This document shows, in pieces, positions 15,122 through 22,223 of a DNA stretch of 51,122 nt. Both the position numbers and the translations under genes were made by a program. Source of the stretch: a virus. Position 1 is the first letter of the stretch; every line of letters begins with the position of its first letter. The stretch covers positions 1 through 51,122 of IMG/VR virus record IMGVR_UViG_3300044568_002317. One strand, given 5' to 3'. Under the pieces are notes generated by a model. That model saw only the letters and a program-made list of their open reading frames with translations, ran no database searches and was not told the DNA's origin.

Positions 15122-15757
15122 TTACGGTGCTGTGCCGATACCGGTAACAACATCGTTTATAGTACGACCAATAACTCCACCAATGCCGCCACCGCCTTGG
15201 TTGCCTTGGTTGGCGTTGTCATAAGAAATGTTCATGGTGATTGCCACTGCTTCGTTGGTACCATAGTTCATTGGACCGTAGTCTGCACTCACAATGTAGC
15301 AACCATACAATTCCCACGACTCAAGTACCACTGGTTCGTTAGCACCATTGCCACCGTCAAGCATTTCTAACTTTGTTAAGAACTTGTAATCAATACCAGA
15401 TGCAGCTGAACTCATTTCTAAAAAGTCCATTTGCTTTTGAATCTGTTCGCCAATTAACTTTGACACATTTCCTGATGCATCATCTCGAATCTCAACAGCA
15501 ACGTCTGCCCAGCTATGTCGACCAGCCAACTTCAGTGTTGAATTATAAATTGGTAATGTGATTGGTTCAAACGTCAAGTTAGGTCGAGCAAAACTCACTA
15601 CCTGCTTGGTTAACTCGGTTGTTGGTGTCGAAACTCCCAAATTCTCAAACATCACTCTAAAGCGATATCTAAGTTTTGGCATTAACAGACCTTGGGTGCT
15701 TGCTGATTGATCGCTTGCAAGCGGTACTGTCATTTTGTTTAATGATGAACTTGGCAT
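15122..15757 (-). CDS. 19: Tail tube protein gp19-like
   Basis: 211 residues; T4 gp19 is 163. The core reads YRFRVMFENLGVSTPTTELT, then VVSFARPNLTFEPITLPIYN and WADVAVEIRDDASGNVSKLI, followed by YGCYIVSADYGPMNYGTNEA and AITMNISYDNA. These match the strand order of gp19. Subunits stack as hexameric rings inside the sheath to form the DNA conduit. The C-terminus is Gly/Asn-rich. It lies directly downstream of the sheath gene, as in T4. A GATAAATA late-like box and a strong AGGAGA ribosome-binding site precede the ATG at 15757, fitting very high late expression. Confidence 0.9.
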   Translation of the reverse strand: MPSSSLNKMTVPLASDQSASTQGLLMPKLRYRFRVMFENLGVSTPTTELTKQVVSFARPNLTFEPITLPIYNSTLKLAGRHSWADVAVEIRDDASGNVSKLIGEQIQKQMDFLEMSSAASGIDYKFLTKLEMLDGGNGANEPVVLESWELYGCYIVSADYGPMNYGTNEAVAITMNISYDNANQGNQGGGGIGGVIGRTINDVVTGIGTAP

Positions 15758-15776
15758 TGTATATATCTCCTAGTTT

Positions 15777-15784
15777 TATTTATC
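15777..15784 (-). promoter_or_regulatory. Late promoter of the tail tube gene
   Basis: GATAAATA on the minus strand, one mismatch from TATAAATA, 19 bases before the tube ATG with TAGGAGA between. It lies in the short gene-free gap after the sheath stop, so it is not a by-product of coding sequence. Confidence 0.65.
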
Positions 15785-15825
15785 TTAGACTTGAGGTCAA
15801 AAAATAGGGTCCAAGGACCCCATTT

Positions 15826-18800
15826 TTACAGGCCTGCTGCTATGTCTCCAGTGTTCTTGATACGCAGAGGAATGTAGATGAACTCCACAGCCTTGACTGG
15901 TTCAATCGCAATATCAACCCACAATTCGTTGCGGTCAATACGAGCCGGTGTGTTATTGCTCAAGTCACACACAACCAAGTAGTCATAGATAGCACGTTTG
16001 GCAATCAAGTCAACCATCAAGCTGTTGCAAGTGTTGGTGATTTCATTACGTGTGATCTGATCGTTAGGTTCAAACAGATACAACTTACCAATTTCTTCCA
16101 GGCGTCCACGCAAGAATGCAACCAAGCGTGCAACGTTGATACGATCCAATGCTGTGGTAGTTGTGGTGGATGTTTTGTTACCAAAGTTGGTAATGCCCAC
16201 CCCTGGAATAAATGTAATTGGGTTAACATTCAAACTGTACAGTACATCACGCAGGGCTTGATTCACACCAATTGGCTGGAACTCACCTGTAGCACCGTCA
16301 ATGTAACCAATTTGTGTGGCATTGTCTACCACACCGCGGCGTGTACCAGCAGGTGCTAACCATGGATAGCTCACTTCGTCACTGCGGATGATTGTTCTAA
16401 CCATCATGTGACTTGGTGCTGTTACCACAGTGTTACCACTCAAGTCTGTGGTTGTACAACTTGGGTAGAATGTAGCAGCATAGTTGCTGGTGCTAGATTG
16501 ACCGTCTCCGGCCACAGTGCCCAATCCATTGTTGTTGGTAGCCCATGTTGTAATGTCAGTGCCTGTGGCTGGCAAGCGCATTGGAGTATCACCAACCACA
16601 AACAATGTGTTGTTGCGCTCGTTGCTGAGTGCAATCATGTTAGGAATCAACTCTGGGTAGCCAGGTGTTGCAATTAGTGTATATAATGCAGTATCTTCTC
16701 TAGCACCTTGGCTAGTGTCAATACCTGACTTCATTGCTTCCACAATCATCTGACGTTGTGCCAAACGACCTGCATACATGCTGCCGTCTTGCTTGTTGCC
16801 ACTTACTGTGAGCCAAGTGTCGGTCACGGCTGGTAAGGTGTCATCAGGATAAGAAGTAGCATTAAAGTAATTGCTTTGATAACTCTTGACATTGTAGCCC
16901 GAACGGCGTGTGTTAAACAACAACATGCCTTGTGGATATAGCGCAGGGTCAGGAGCATCCAAATCCAAGTAATTGCTGGTCAACAAGCTCACAATGGTCG
17001 GAATTGCGCCACTTACAGGGTCTGTGGTGCCGTTTGGTGCCCAACGAGCATCAGCAAATAACACACCATTCTGTGTGACTTGGTCAGTAGTATCAACCGA
17101 TACCCATTGATCCACTGCGTTCACTGCCTCCCAACGATACAACTTGGGATAGTTTTCTAGATCGCTGGTGTCAACCCACAAATCTCCATACTCCAATGCA
17201 CTTGCTGATGCATCAGTTTGTGTAGTAGGCGCTGTGGCAGCACAGATTGGACCAGCAGCATTGGTAAATGTAAGGTCGTAACCACGAGTATCATTGGAAA
17301 CGTTTTGATAACCTTGCCATGTGCCGGCGTTCTGGATCATAATATCCACTTGACTGGCTGTTGAAAAGTACCACAATTTTCCATCAGCAGGATCTTGGAA
17401 AGGTGCTGTGTCGCTGGGAGTGTATGTGAATTCTGTAGCAGAACAAAAATTACTCAAAATTAATGTAGTAACAATTCTTGCTGACGGACGGCAGAATGGT
17501 GTTGCATCAGTAAATCCAGCAGTAACGATCGGAGTTCCAAACCCAGACACAGGAGACAATGAAATCAATCCACCTTGGCTGTGAGTAAACACAATATTTC
17601 CTGCACTGTTTACACTGGCCGACACATAAGGTATATTGGCGGCACTGACATCAGCAATAAAACTGGCAATGCTGGTGCCCGACAGGGTTATAGTTGCTTC
17701 GTTATTGGTTGTAGTGCCTGCTTCTGTTGCTTCCATTGTGAATTTATTTCCAGCAGTAAACAATGCATCGCCATTTGCACCCGGAGTTGTGGTTCCTGTT
17801 GCAATCATCTGGCCAAATACAACTTGTTCTAATATTTGAAATCCAAAAGAAAATAACGGATATGCTTCTTGACTGTTGGATTTAGATATTGCGATCAATG
17901 TGCCAACTGGAATATTTTTACCGCCGCCAGTGGGATCTAATCCATAAAGGGCAAAAGAAGTGCTAGAGTACGCTGGGGTAGTCTTTAACACCCATTCGCC
18001 TAGAGTTGCACTATATTCTTTAACTTGCAATGCTAACCCATTATTGGCTGGACTGACATTGTTCCATACAGATCCTGTTGGTCTTGGACTGGTATCAGTG
18101 GTTCTCCAACGCGGAGCATCATAACTATATGTTGCAATATAAATTGGTGTCAAATATTCAATTGCAAAAATTCCAAGTGCATCACATAATGCTGTGCCGC
18201 TGGCATTAGGAATAATACTAACAATACCACCTGAAGCAGTACTGCCGTCATTGGTTGCTGTGTCATCAGCATAGATAACAAATTGGCCATTTAACGAGTC
18301 AGCAGTTACACCTGTAATGGCTGCTGAGTTAACAGCAGCTACAAATCCAGCCAAGGTGTTACTGGGACTTGCAGGCACAGCAACTGACGTGCCGTTGATA
18401 AAAATACTTTGCCCTGCGGTAAGTGTAGGATTGGTAACATTGCCTTGAATTGTGGGCCAAGACACTTGCCAAGCAGCATCCCCGATGGCTACCCAAGCAT
18501 TACTATCATTTTTGTACCAACCAACATTATAAATGTCATCGCCACCAGTTGAAACTACAGCATAGTCTCCAATGCTGCCTACAGTATTAAGAGGAGTATA
18601 AACTGTTTGTCCAGTTACGCCGCTGGTGCTTTCTGTAACATCTGCACTGTCTGTAATTACCAACGGAGTTGTTACTGTAAATGTTCCAGTACTTTGATTC
18701 CAAACTTGAATTCCCCATAAAGATGTAGAGGTATCCAACCAATAAGCACCATCATTTGGTGTTCCAGTTGGTCGTGTTAAACTGGCTGTGAGTTCAGTCA

Positions 18801-19146
18801 GATCAACATCCACACGCTGAATATAAGCGCGATTTGAAATGCCCAACGCACTGTAAGCAGCTAACAAACCGTATTCGTTCAGTTCGTAACCATTGATAGG
18901 TGTGCCAGTAGTTGTGTTATAGAAGAATGGTACACCAAATGTGGCTGTTAAATCACGCTGACTGGTGATTAAATATGTTTTGTTAGCGTTAGCCGCTGTG
19001 GTACCAGCTGCTACTCCAACACCAGTGCCAGAAACTTTGTTCTGCGCTGTGGCAATCAAGAAGTATGGTACTGTATTGACTGCTGATGGAATATATTGAC
19101 TTTCGTCAATTACTGTTACTTGTACGCCGGGTGATATTAGAGCCAT
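15826..19146 (-). CDS. 18: Contractile tail sheath protein gp18-like, enlarged
   Basis: 1106 residues against 659 in T4. The N-terminus MALISPGVQVTVIDESQYIP and the C-terminal end RINVARLVAFLRGRLEEIGK, FEPNDQITRNEITNTCNSLM and VEFIYIPLRIKNTGDIAAGL are clear sheath signatures. GTRRGVVDNATQIGY marks the conserved core. The extra length lies in the first two thirds: Thr/Ser/Gly-rich beta segments with repeated phrases such as DGAYWLDTS and DGKLWYFST, probably domains protruding from the sheath surface. Sheath subunits contract to drive the tube through the host envelope. The ATG at 19146 has AAAGGATT upstream and a perfect TATAAATA box. Confidence 0.95.
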   Translation of the reverse strand: MALISPGVQVTVIDESQYIPSAVNTVPYFLIATAQNKVSGTGVGVAAGTTAANANKTYLITSQRDLTATFGVPFFYNTTTGTPINGYELNEYGLLAAYSALGISNRAYIQRVDVDLTELTASLTRPTGTPNDGAYWLDTSTSLWGIQVWNQSTGTFTVTTPLVITDSADVTESTSGVTGQTVYTPLNTVGSIGDYAVVSTGGDDIYNVGWYKNDSNAWVAIGDAAWQVSWPTIQGNVTNPTLTAGQSIFINGTSVAVPASPSNTLAGFVAAVNSAAITGVTADSLNGQFVIYADDTATNDGSTASGGIVSIIPNASGTALCDALGIFAIEYLTPIYIATYSYDAPRWRTTDTSPRPTGSVWNNVSPANNGLALQVKEYSATLGEWVLKTTPAYSSTSFALYGLDPTGGGKNIPVGTLIAISKSNSQEAYPLFSFGFQILEQVVFGQMIATGTTTPGANGDALFTAGNKFTMEATEAGTTTNNEATITLSGTSIASFIADVSAANIPYVSASVNSAGNIVFTHSQGGLISLSPVSGFGTPIVTAGFTDATPFCRPSARIVTTLILSNFCSATEFTYTPSDTAPFQDPADGKLWYFSTASQVDIMIQNAGTWQGYQNVSNDTRGYDLTFTNAAGPICAATAPTTQTDASASALEYGDLWVDTSDLENYPKLYRWEAVNAVDQWVSVDTTDQVTQNGVLFADARWAPNGTTDPVSGAIPTIVSLLTSNYLDLDAPDPALYPQGMLLFNTRRSGYNVKSYQSNYFNATSYPDDTLPAVTDTWLTVSGNKQDGSMYAGRLAQRQMIVEAMKSGIDTSQGAREDTALYTLIATPGYPELIPNMIALSNERNNTLFVVGDTPMRLPATGTDITTWATNNNGLGTVAGDGQSSTSNYAATFYPSCTTTDLSGNTVVTAPSHMMVRTIIRSDEVSYPWLAPAGTRRGVVDNATQIGYIDGATGEFQPIGVNQALRDVLYSLNVNPITFIPGVGITNFGNKTSTTTTTALDRINVARLVAFLRGRLEEIGKLYLFEPNDQITRNEITNTCNSLMVDLIAKRAIYDYLVVCDLSNNTPARIDRNELWVDIAIEPVKAVEFIYIPLRIKNTGDIAAGL

Positions 19147-19170
19147 GGTTGAATCCTTTTCAAGTTCTAA

Positions 19171-19178
19171 TATTTATA
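19171..19178 (-). promoter_or_regulatory. Late promoter of the sheath gene
   Basis: A perfect T4 late consensus TATAAATA on the minus strand, 24 bases before the sheath ATG, in the gap between the sheath and the HNH gene. Its 3' end is part of an 8-bp inverted repeat with the start of the sheath coding region. Confidence 0.8.
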
Positions 19179-19230
19179 GAGACCTTGAAAAAAACAGCCG
19201 TTTTGAATACCTTTGCCCAAGGTCCTGGCG

Positions 19231-19237
19231 CTAAATA
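19231..19237 (+). promoter_or_regulatory. Late-promoter-like CTAAATA before the HNH gene
   Basis: CTAAATA on the plus strand four bases before the ATG at 19242, with the shared extension TAAATACnGTATGA. No Shine-Dalgarno lies between, so translation would need a near-leaderless start or upstream read-through. Confidence 0.35.
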
Positions 19238-19241
19238 CCGT

Positions 19242-19586
19242 ATGAGACCCATTTGTCAAGCCTGCCACCAACGCCCCTGTGCGGTAAACTACAAACGTGA
19301 GGACATCACACACTATCGATCACGGTGCGAGACTTGTGCTAGGAAAGGGCGTGGGTTAAAACCTAGAGAGCCGCGGTGGAAGTCGGCGGGTTATAAGAAA
19401 AAAATGAGTTGTGATCGTTGTGGATTCAAAGCCAAATATGCAGCACAAATCTTTGTGTATCATATAGACGGTAACTTAAACAATGCTGTACTCAAGAATC
19501 TCAAGTCAGTTTGCAGAAACTGCGAAGTAGAGTTGTCTAAGAGCGATCTTGCATGGCGACAGGGCGATCTTGAGCCAGACTCTTGA
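19242..19586 (+). CDS. HNH endonuclease-like zinc protein
   Basis: 114 residues from the ATG at 19242. Cysteine pairs C5/C8, C29/C32, C57/C60 and C91/C94 suggest two or more structural zinc sites. The HNH signature is VYHIDGNLNN with H74, D76 and N78, followed by NLKSVCRNC. Such proteins, usually opposite to the sheath gene, occur in marine T4-like phages as I remember them. It may be a homing-type nuclease or a packaging-related nicking enzyme; neither is proven. It is divergent from gp18 and its last 50 bases overlap the end of the dNMP kinase gene on the other strand. A longer frame upstream from 19086 would run through the sheath gene and is not supported. Confidence 0.82.
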   Translation: MRPICQACHQRPCAVNYKREDITHYRSRCETCARKGRGLKPREPRWKSAGYKKKMSCDRCGFKAKYAAQIFVYHIDGNLNNAVLKNLKSVCRNCEVELSKSDLAWRQGDLEPDS

Positions 19587-20199
19587 CCTGCTGATACAGG
19601 TCATCAAGAGTGCCGTTATTGTCTAACACAGCATCAAACTCTGTACCCACCCAGGCAGTTTCGCTTGCATGAATACCTAGTTTTTCTAACTTGCGCTGAC
19701 TTAGCGCCCATGTTGAGTTACCATTAGCGCCACGATTAACACTCACAGCTGAATTGTACCATACAGGCTCGGTGCCACGCACCACACGCACCACACGTCC
19801 GCCAGCGTTCTTAATGGCCAAAATTTCGTTGGGAAATCTACAGTCTGAGATCACAACGTCATCTTGACTGTGGCGCAGTTTGTTTTCCAAGCTGGCAATC
19901 CAGATGTCATCGTGAAATCCTGCTCTGCATACTTCTGTGCCCCAGTATTGCAGGATCCAACGTGGTGTTAGTGTGGGCATGCCCAGTCGTTCTGCCCACC
20001 ATGGATCCACACGCTCGCGCCATTCACGGGCTTGTTTTGTGCGCCCTTCCAGCATGGTTCTATCCCACCCAAACACTTGGGCCACAGCATCTTTAAGAGT
20101 CGAAGCAAAACTTTCTCTGCGAAAGTGATGTAAATTTACCAAATAGTCAGCAATAGTGTCTTTACCAGACCCAATGAATCCACAGATACCAATAATCAT
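19537..20199 (-). CDS. 1: Deoxynucleoside monophosphate kinase, gp1-like
   Basis: 220 residues (T4 gp1: 241). The P-loop GFIGSGKDT occupies residues 7-15. Later motifs ILQYWGTEVCRAGFHDDIWI and VVISDCRFPNEILAIKNAGG are typical of phage dNMP kinases. It phosphorylates dNMPs to dNDPs, feeding phage DNA synthesis; the T4 enzyme acts on dTMP, dGMP and hydroxymethyl-dCMP. The start at 20199 has CAGGAG eight bases upstream and overlaps the end of the exonuclease gene by four bases. A TTAAATA box lies 21 bases before the ATG. The C-terminal 50 bases overlap the opposing HNH gene. Confidence 0.92.
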   Translation of the reverse strand: MIIGICGFIGSGKDTIADYLVNLHHFRRESFASTLKDAVAQVFGWDRTMLEGRTKQAREWRERVDPWWAERLGMPTLTPRWILQYWGTEVCRAGFHDDIWIASLENKLRHSQDDVVISDCRFPNEILAIKNAGGRVVRVVRGTEPVWYNSAVSVNRGANGNSTWALSQRKLEKLGIHASETAWVGTEFDAVLDNNGTLDDLYQQVKSLAQDRPVAMQDRS

Positions 20200-20717
20200 T
20201 TTAACTCCTGAACGTTGAGATATTTAAGTGTATTTTGTAGCATGTGAATTTGTCTGCGGCAGTCTTCTAGTGCATGGTGTGTGGTAGGAGGCATGGGTTG
20301 TTCGGGCCATAATGAAAACACTGTGCGACTGTCACGCACCATGTAGTATTGCCAGGGCAAGGGTTTGTTATAACTCTTGTAGGCATGTTCCAGGATGTTC
20401 ATGTCGTATGTTGGACCTTGTGCCCACACACGCTTGGCATGCCAAATTAATTTACCCAGTCCATCCAGTGCCTCATCTAGGGGTATACGGTCTTCTTCAG
20501 CAAATGCTTCGTCACGCACCACAGCAGGTTGCGTGGCCCACCACTCTATGGTGCCTTGCTGTATGCTACGAGTTTCTTGACTTTCCAGTGTGACCCTGGC
20601 ATAGAATGATTGCTCGTAGTGGCCAGAGCCAAACGGATCAAATGCCTGGGCGGCAATAGTAAGAATAGTAGTGTCGGGGCCTGTTCCCAAGCCCTCAAGA
20701 TCAATCATCAGGTCCAT
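20196..20717 (-). CDS. DnaQ-like 3'-5' exonuclease (DexA type)
   Basis: 173 residues. The DEDD active site can be read: D6 and E8 in MIDLEG, D105 in GPTYDMNILE, and D152 in HHALEDCRRQ with H148 as general base, so it is the DEDDh type. RDSRTV at about 128-133 is also typical. T4 DexA is a 3'-5' exonuclease with a similar layout. It probably trims DNA 3' ends in replication or repair, or degrades host DNA. It forms an apparent early unit with the dNMP kinase gene. A sigma-70 promoter, TAGACA-N17-TATAAT, ends six bases before the ATG at 20717, so the mRNA may be leaderless. A second ATG three codons later would give a nine-base leader. Confidence 0.88.
   Translation of the reverse strand: MDLMIDLEGLGTGPDTTILTIAAQAFDPFGSGHYEQSFYARVTLESQETRSIQQGTIEWWATQPAVVRDEAFAEEDRIPLDEALDGLGKLIWHAKRVWAQGPTYDMNILEHAYKSYNKPLPWQYYMVRDSRTVFSLWPEQPMPPTTHHALEDCRRQIHMLQNTLKYLNVQELK
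20221..20227 (-). promoter_or_regulatory. Late-promoter-like TTAAATA before the dNMP kinase
   Basis: TTAAATA on the minus strand inside the last codons of the exonuclease gene, 21 bases before the kinase ATG with CAGGAG in between. It matches the box type used elsewhere but lies in coding sequence. Confidence 0.3.
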
Positions 20718-20723
20718 TTGATG

Positions 20724-20752
20724 ATTATAACAGATTTATGACTGTGTGTCTA
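20724..20752 (-). promoter_or_regulatory. Sigma-70 type promoter of the exonuclease/kinase pair
   Basis: TAGACA (20752-20747), a 17-base spacer and a perfect TATAAT (20729-20724) on the minus strand, in the short gap between gp13 and the exonuclease. Expected transcription start is at or within a base or two of the ATG at 20717. Fits an early promoter read by host RNA polymerase. Confidence 0.75.
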
Positions 20753-20759
20753 TGCTGTA

Positions 20760-21527
20760 TTAACCAATTACCCAGGTCAAAGGCTGTGAACCATCTACAT
20801 ACATTTTGAGTTGCTCGAGCATGCCGTCCATTTGGGTTTGTGCTTCAGCTTTCATGGCAGTGCCATTTAGGGTGCCGCCGCCTTGTGGGCCAGCAATAGT
20901 GCCAAACTTCTCTCGGGCTTCGCCAATGATCATTTTGCAGTTGGCTACCATGTAGTCACGGATCCATTGTGATATTTGGAAGTCACTTAAGAGATTGATT
21001 TCAGGTTTTAAATTGTATGTCCAAATAAGCACAGATTCACCGGTGCTTTTAGGATCACGGATCAACTGCAATTTCTTTGTTACAGGATTATATGTGTAAT
21101 TGAAATAGGCTCCAAACATTCTACCTGCCAATTCAACATACTGACTGTAAAAGTCATAGGTAGCAAGACCACCAGCCACGTTAAAGTTCATCAGGTAAAC
21201 ATTCATCGATGCCTGCGCAAACGGATCAAAATTTGAAGCAAACGGTCCAGTTGAGTCGCCAAATGTTCTACGGAAACACTGTCTCACACTCACAACTTCT
21301 TGCGGCAGTGTGTAGATGTTTTCGTCTTTGACTAGGTCGAAAAAACTGTAACTTTCCTCATAGGCATTTTGTGCTCGTTGACGATATGTGCCAAGTGTTT
21401 TGGTATATGCGGCTTCGTAATGCGCTGGATCTAATTCCAAATCAATAATTTGGCTGCCCAGTTGAAGTTGTACATACTCAATAAGAGTTTGCTTGAGCTG
21501 AGGTAATGTGTCTTGCTGTTCTGCCAT
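20760..21527 (-). CDS. 13: Neck (head completion) protein gp13-like
   Basis: 255 residues (T4 gp13: 309). The N-terminus LPQLKQTLIEYVQLQLGSQI followed by DLELDPAHYEAAYTKTLGTY matches the T4 gp13 opening (LKDVILRRLGAPIINVELT). The C-terminus WIRDYMVANCKMIIGEAREK and GPQGGGTLNGTAMKAEAQTQ matches gp13's [20 protein letters not shown] and [20 protein letters not shown]. The middle resembles marine T4-like proteins (FNYTYNPVTKKLQLIRDP). gp13 and gp14 bind the portal vertex after packaging and form the platform for the tail. The ATG at 21527 lies in a perfect hairpin directly downstream of a CTAAATA box. It follows an SGNH-like gene rather than gp14. Confidence 0.85.
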   Translation of the reverse strand: MAEQQDTLPQLKQTLIEYVQLQLGSQIIDLELDPAHYEAAYTKTLGTYRQRAQNAYEESYSFFDLVKDENIYTLPQEVVSVRQCFRRTFGDSTGPFASNFDPFAQASMNVYLMNFNVAGGLATYDFYSQYVELAGRMFGAYFNYTYNPVTKKLQLIRDPKSTGESVLIWTYNLKPEINLLSDFQISQWIRDYMVANCKMIIGEAREKFGTIAGPQGGGTLNGTAMKAEAQTQMDGMLEQLKMYVDGSQPLTWVIG

Positions 21528-21546
21528 AGGGACTCCGTGTCCCTAT
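21526..21546 (-). promoter_or_regulatory. Hairpin covering the gp13 start codon
   Basis: ATAGGGAC and GTCCCTAT form a perfect 8-bp stem with loop ACGGA. The 3' arm includes the A and U of the AUG; the Shine-Dalgarno GGAG lies mostly in the loop. The 5' arm directly abuts the CTAAATA box, so RNA started there would lack much of the arm. Confidence 0.7.
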
Positions 21547-21552
21547 ATTTAG
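21546..21552 (-). promoter_or_regulatory. Late-promoter-like CTAAATA before gp13
   Basis: CTAAATA on the minus strand; TAA is the stop codon of the SGNH-like gene (21551-21549). It directly precedes the start-codon hairpin. Confidence 0.5.
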
Positions 21553-22223
21553 TTTATCTTGTTGCGGTCGATCCATGTTCTTAATTTGTTAGCAATCATA
21601 TCATGTCCTAGCTGATTTGGATGTGCATAATTAGGGCGGATGTACTGGTTATTGTCAACATTTGTCAAATGTTCGCCATTGTGATTGGCTGCACCAAACC
21701 AGTCTGCGGCGGTTTCCAGACCTTTTGCCCATATTTTGTCAGTGTTAACCATTGGTAACCATTGTGTATATTTTATCCAACCAGAAAAATAATAGTCATC
21801 AATGTTGTGCAACTTGCACCACTGTTGCAGTGCAGTAATTGCAATACTACTTCTCATGACTGCATTTTTGTCAGAATAAAAATGCAACCAATTTTTCATA
21901 AAAACTTCTTTGGCTTCTTGGTTCCAGTTCTGTCGGTGATGTCCATGAACATTGAAACCTGCATCTGGCGGAAAATACGCTGTGCGATGTGGGTTGGTTA
22001 AAAAAAACACAGCAGTGACTTGATGATCTGTACGATAATGATTTTCAAAATAATTTTGCAATTGTAGAATCATATGCTCGTTACTAGAACCGCCTTGTCC
22101 ATAATTGTAAAATTCATCAAATTCTAGAAGTTGTTTTAATATTTCTCCATAGCGTCGATCAGTTGATTTTAATTCTACACCTTCGGGCCAACTGTCGCCC
22201 AACGTTAATAATACTGTTGTCAT
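21549..22223 (-). CDS. SGNH/GDSL-hydrolase-like protein
   Basis: 224 residues. Block I is LLTLGDSWPEG with the nucleophile S11. YGQGGSSNEHM (41-51) provides the Gly of block II and N48; FLTNPHR gives N77; YAHPNQLGH gives the block V His at 201. These order as in SGNH esterases and lipases, which cleave acyl esters on glycans or lipids. The usual block V acid, three residues before the His, reads Asn (N198) instead of Asp, so activity may be altered. The start overlaps the stop of the upstream radical SAM gene by one base, suggesting paired action. It may act on surface polysaccharide; the substrate is unknown. Confidence 0.65.
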   Translation of the reverse strand: MTTVLLTLGDSWPEGVELKSTDRRYGEILKQLLEFDEFYNYGQGGSSNEHMILQLQNYFENHYRTDHQVTAVFFLTNPHRTAYFPPDAGFNVHGHHRQNWNQEAKEVFMKNWLHFYSDKNAVMRSSIAITALQQWCKLHNIDDYYFSGWIKYTQWLPMVNTDKIWAKGLETAADWFGAANHNGEHLTNVDNNQYIRPNYAHPNQLGHDMIANKLRTWIDRNKIN

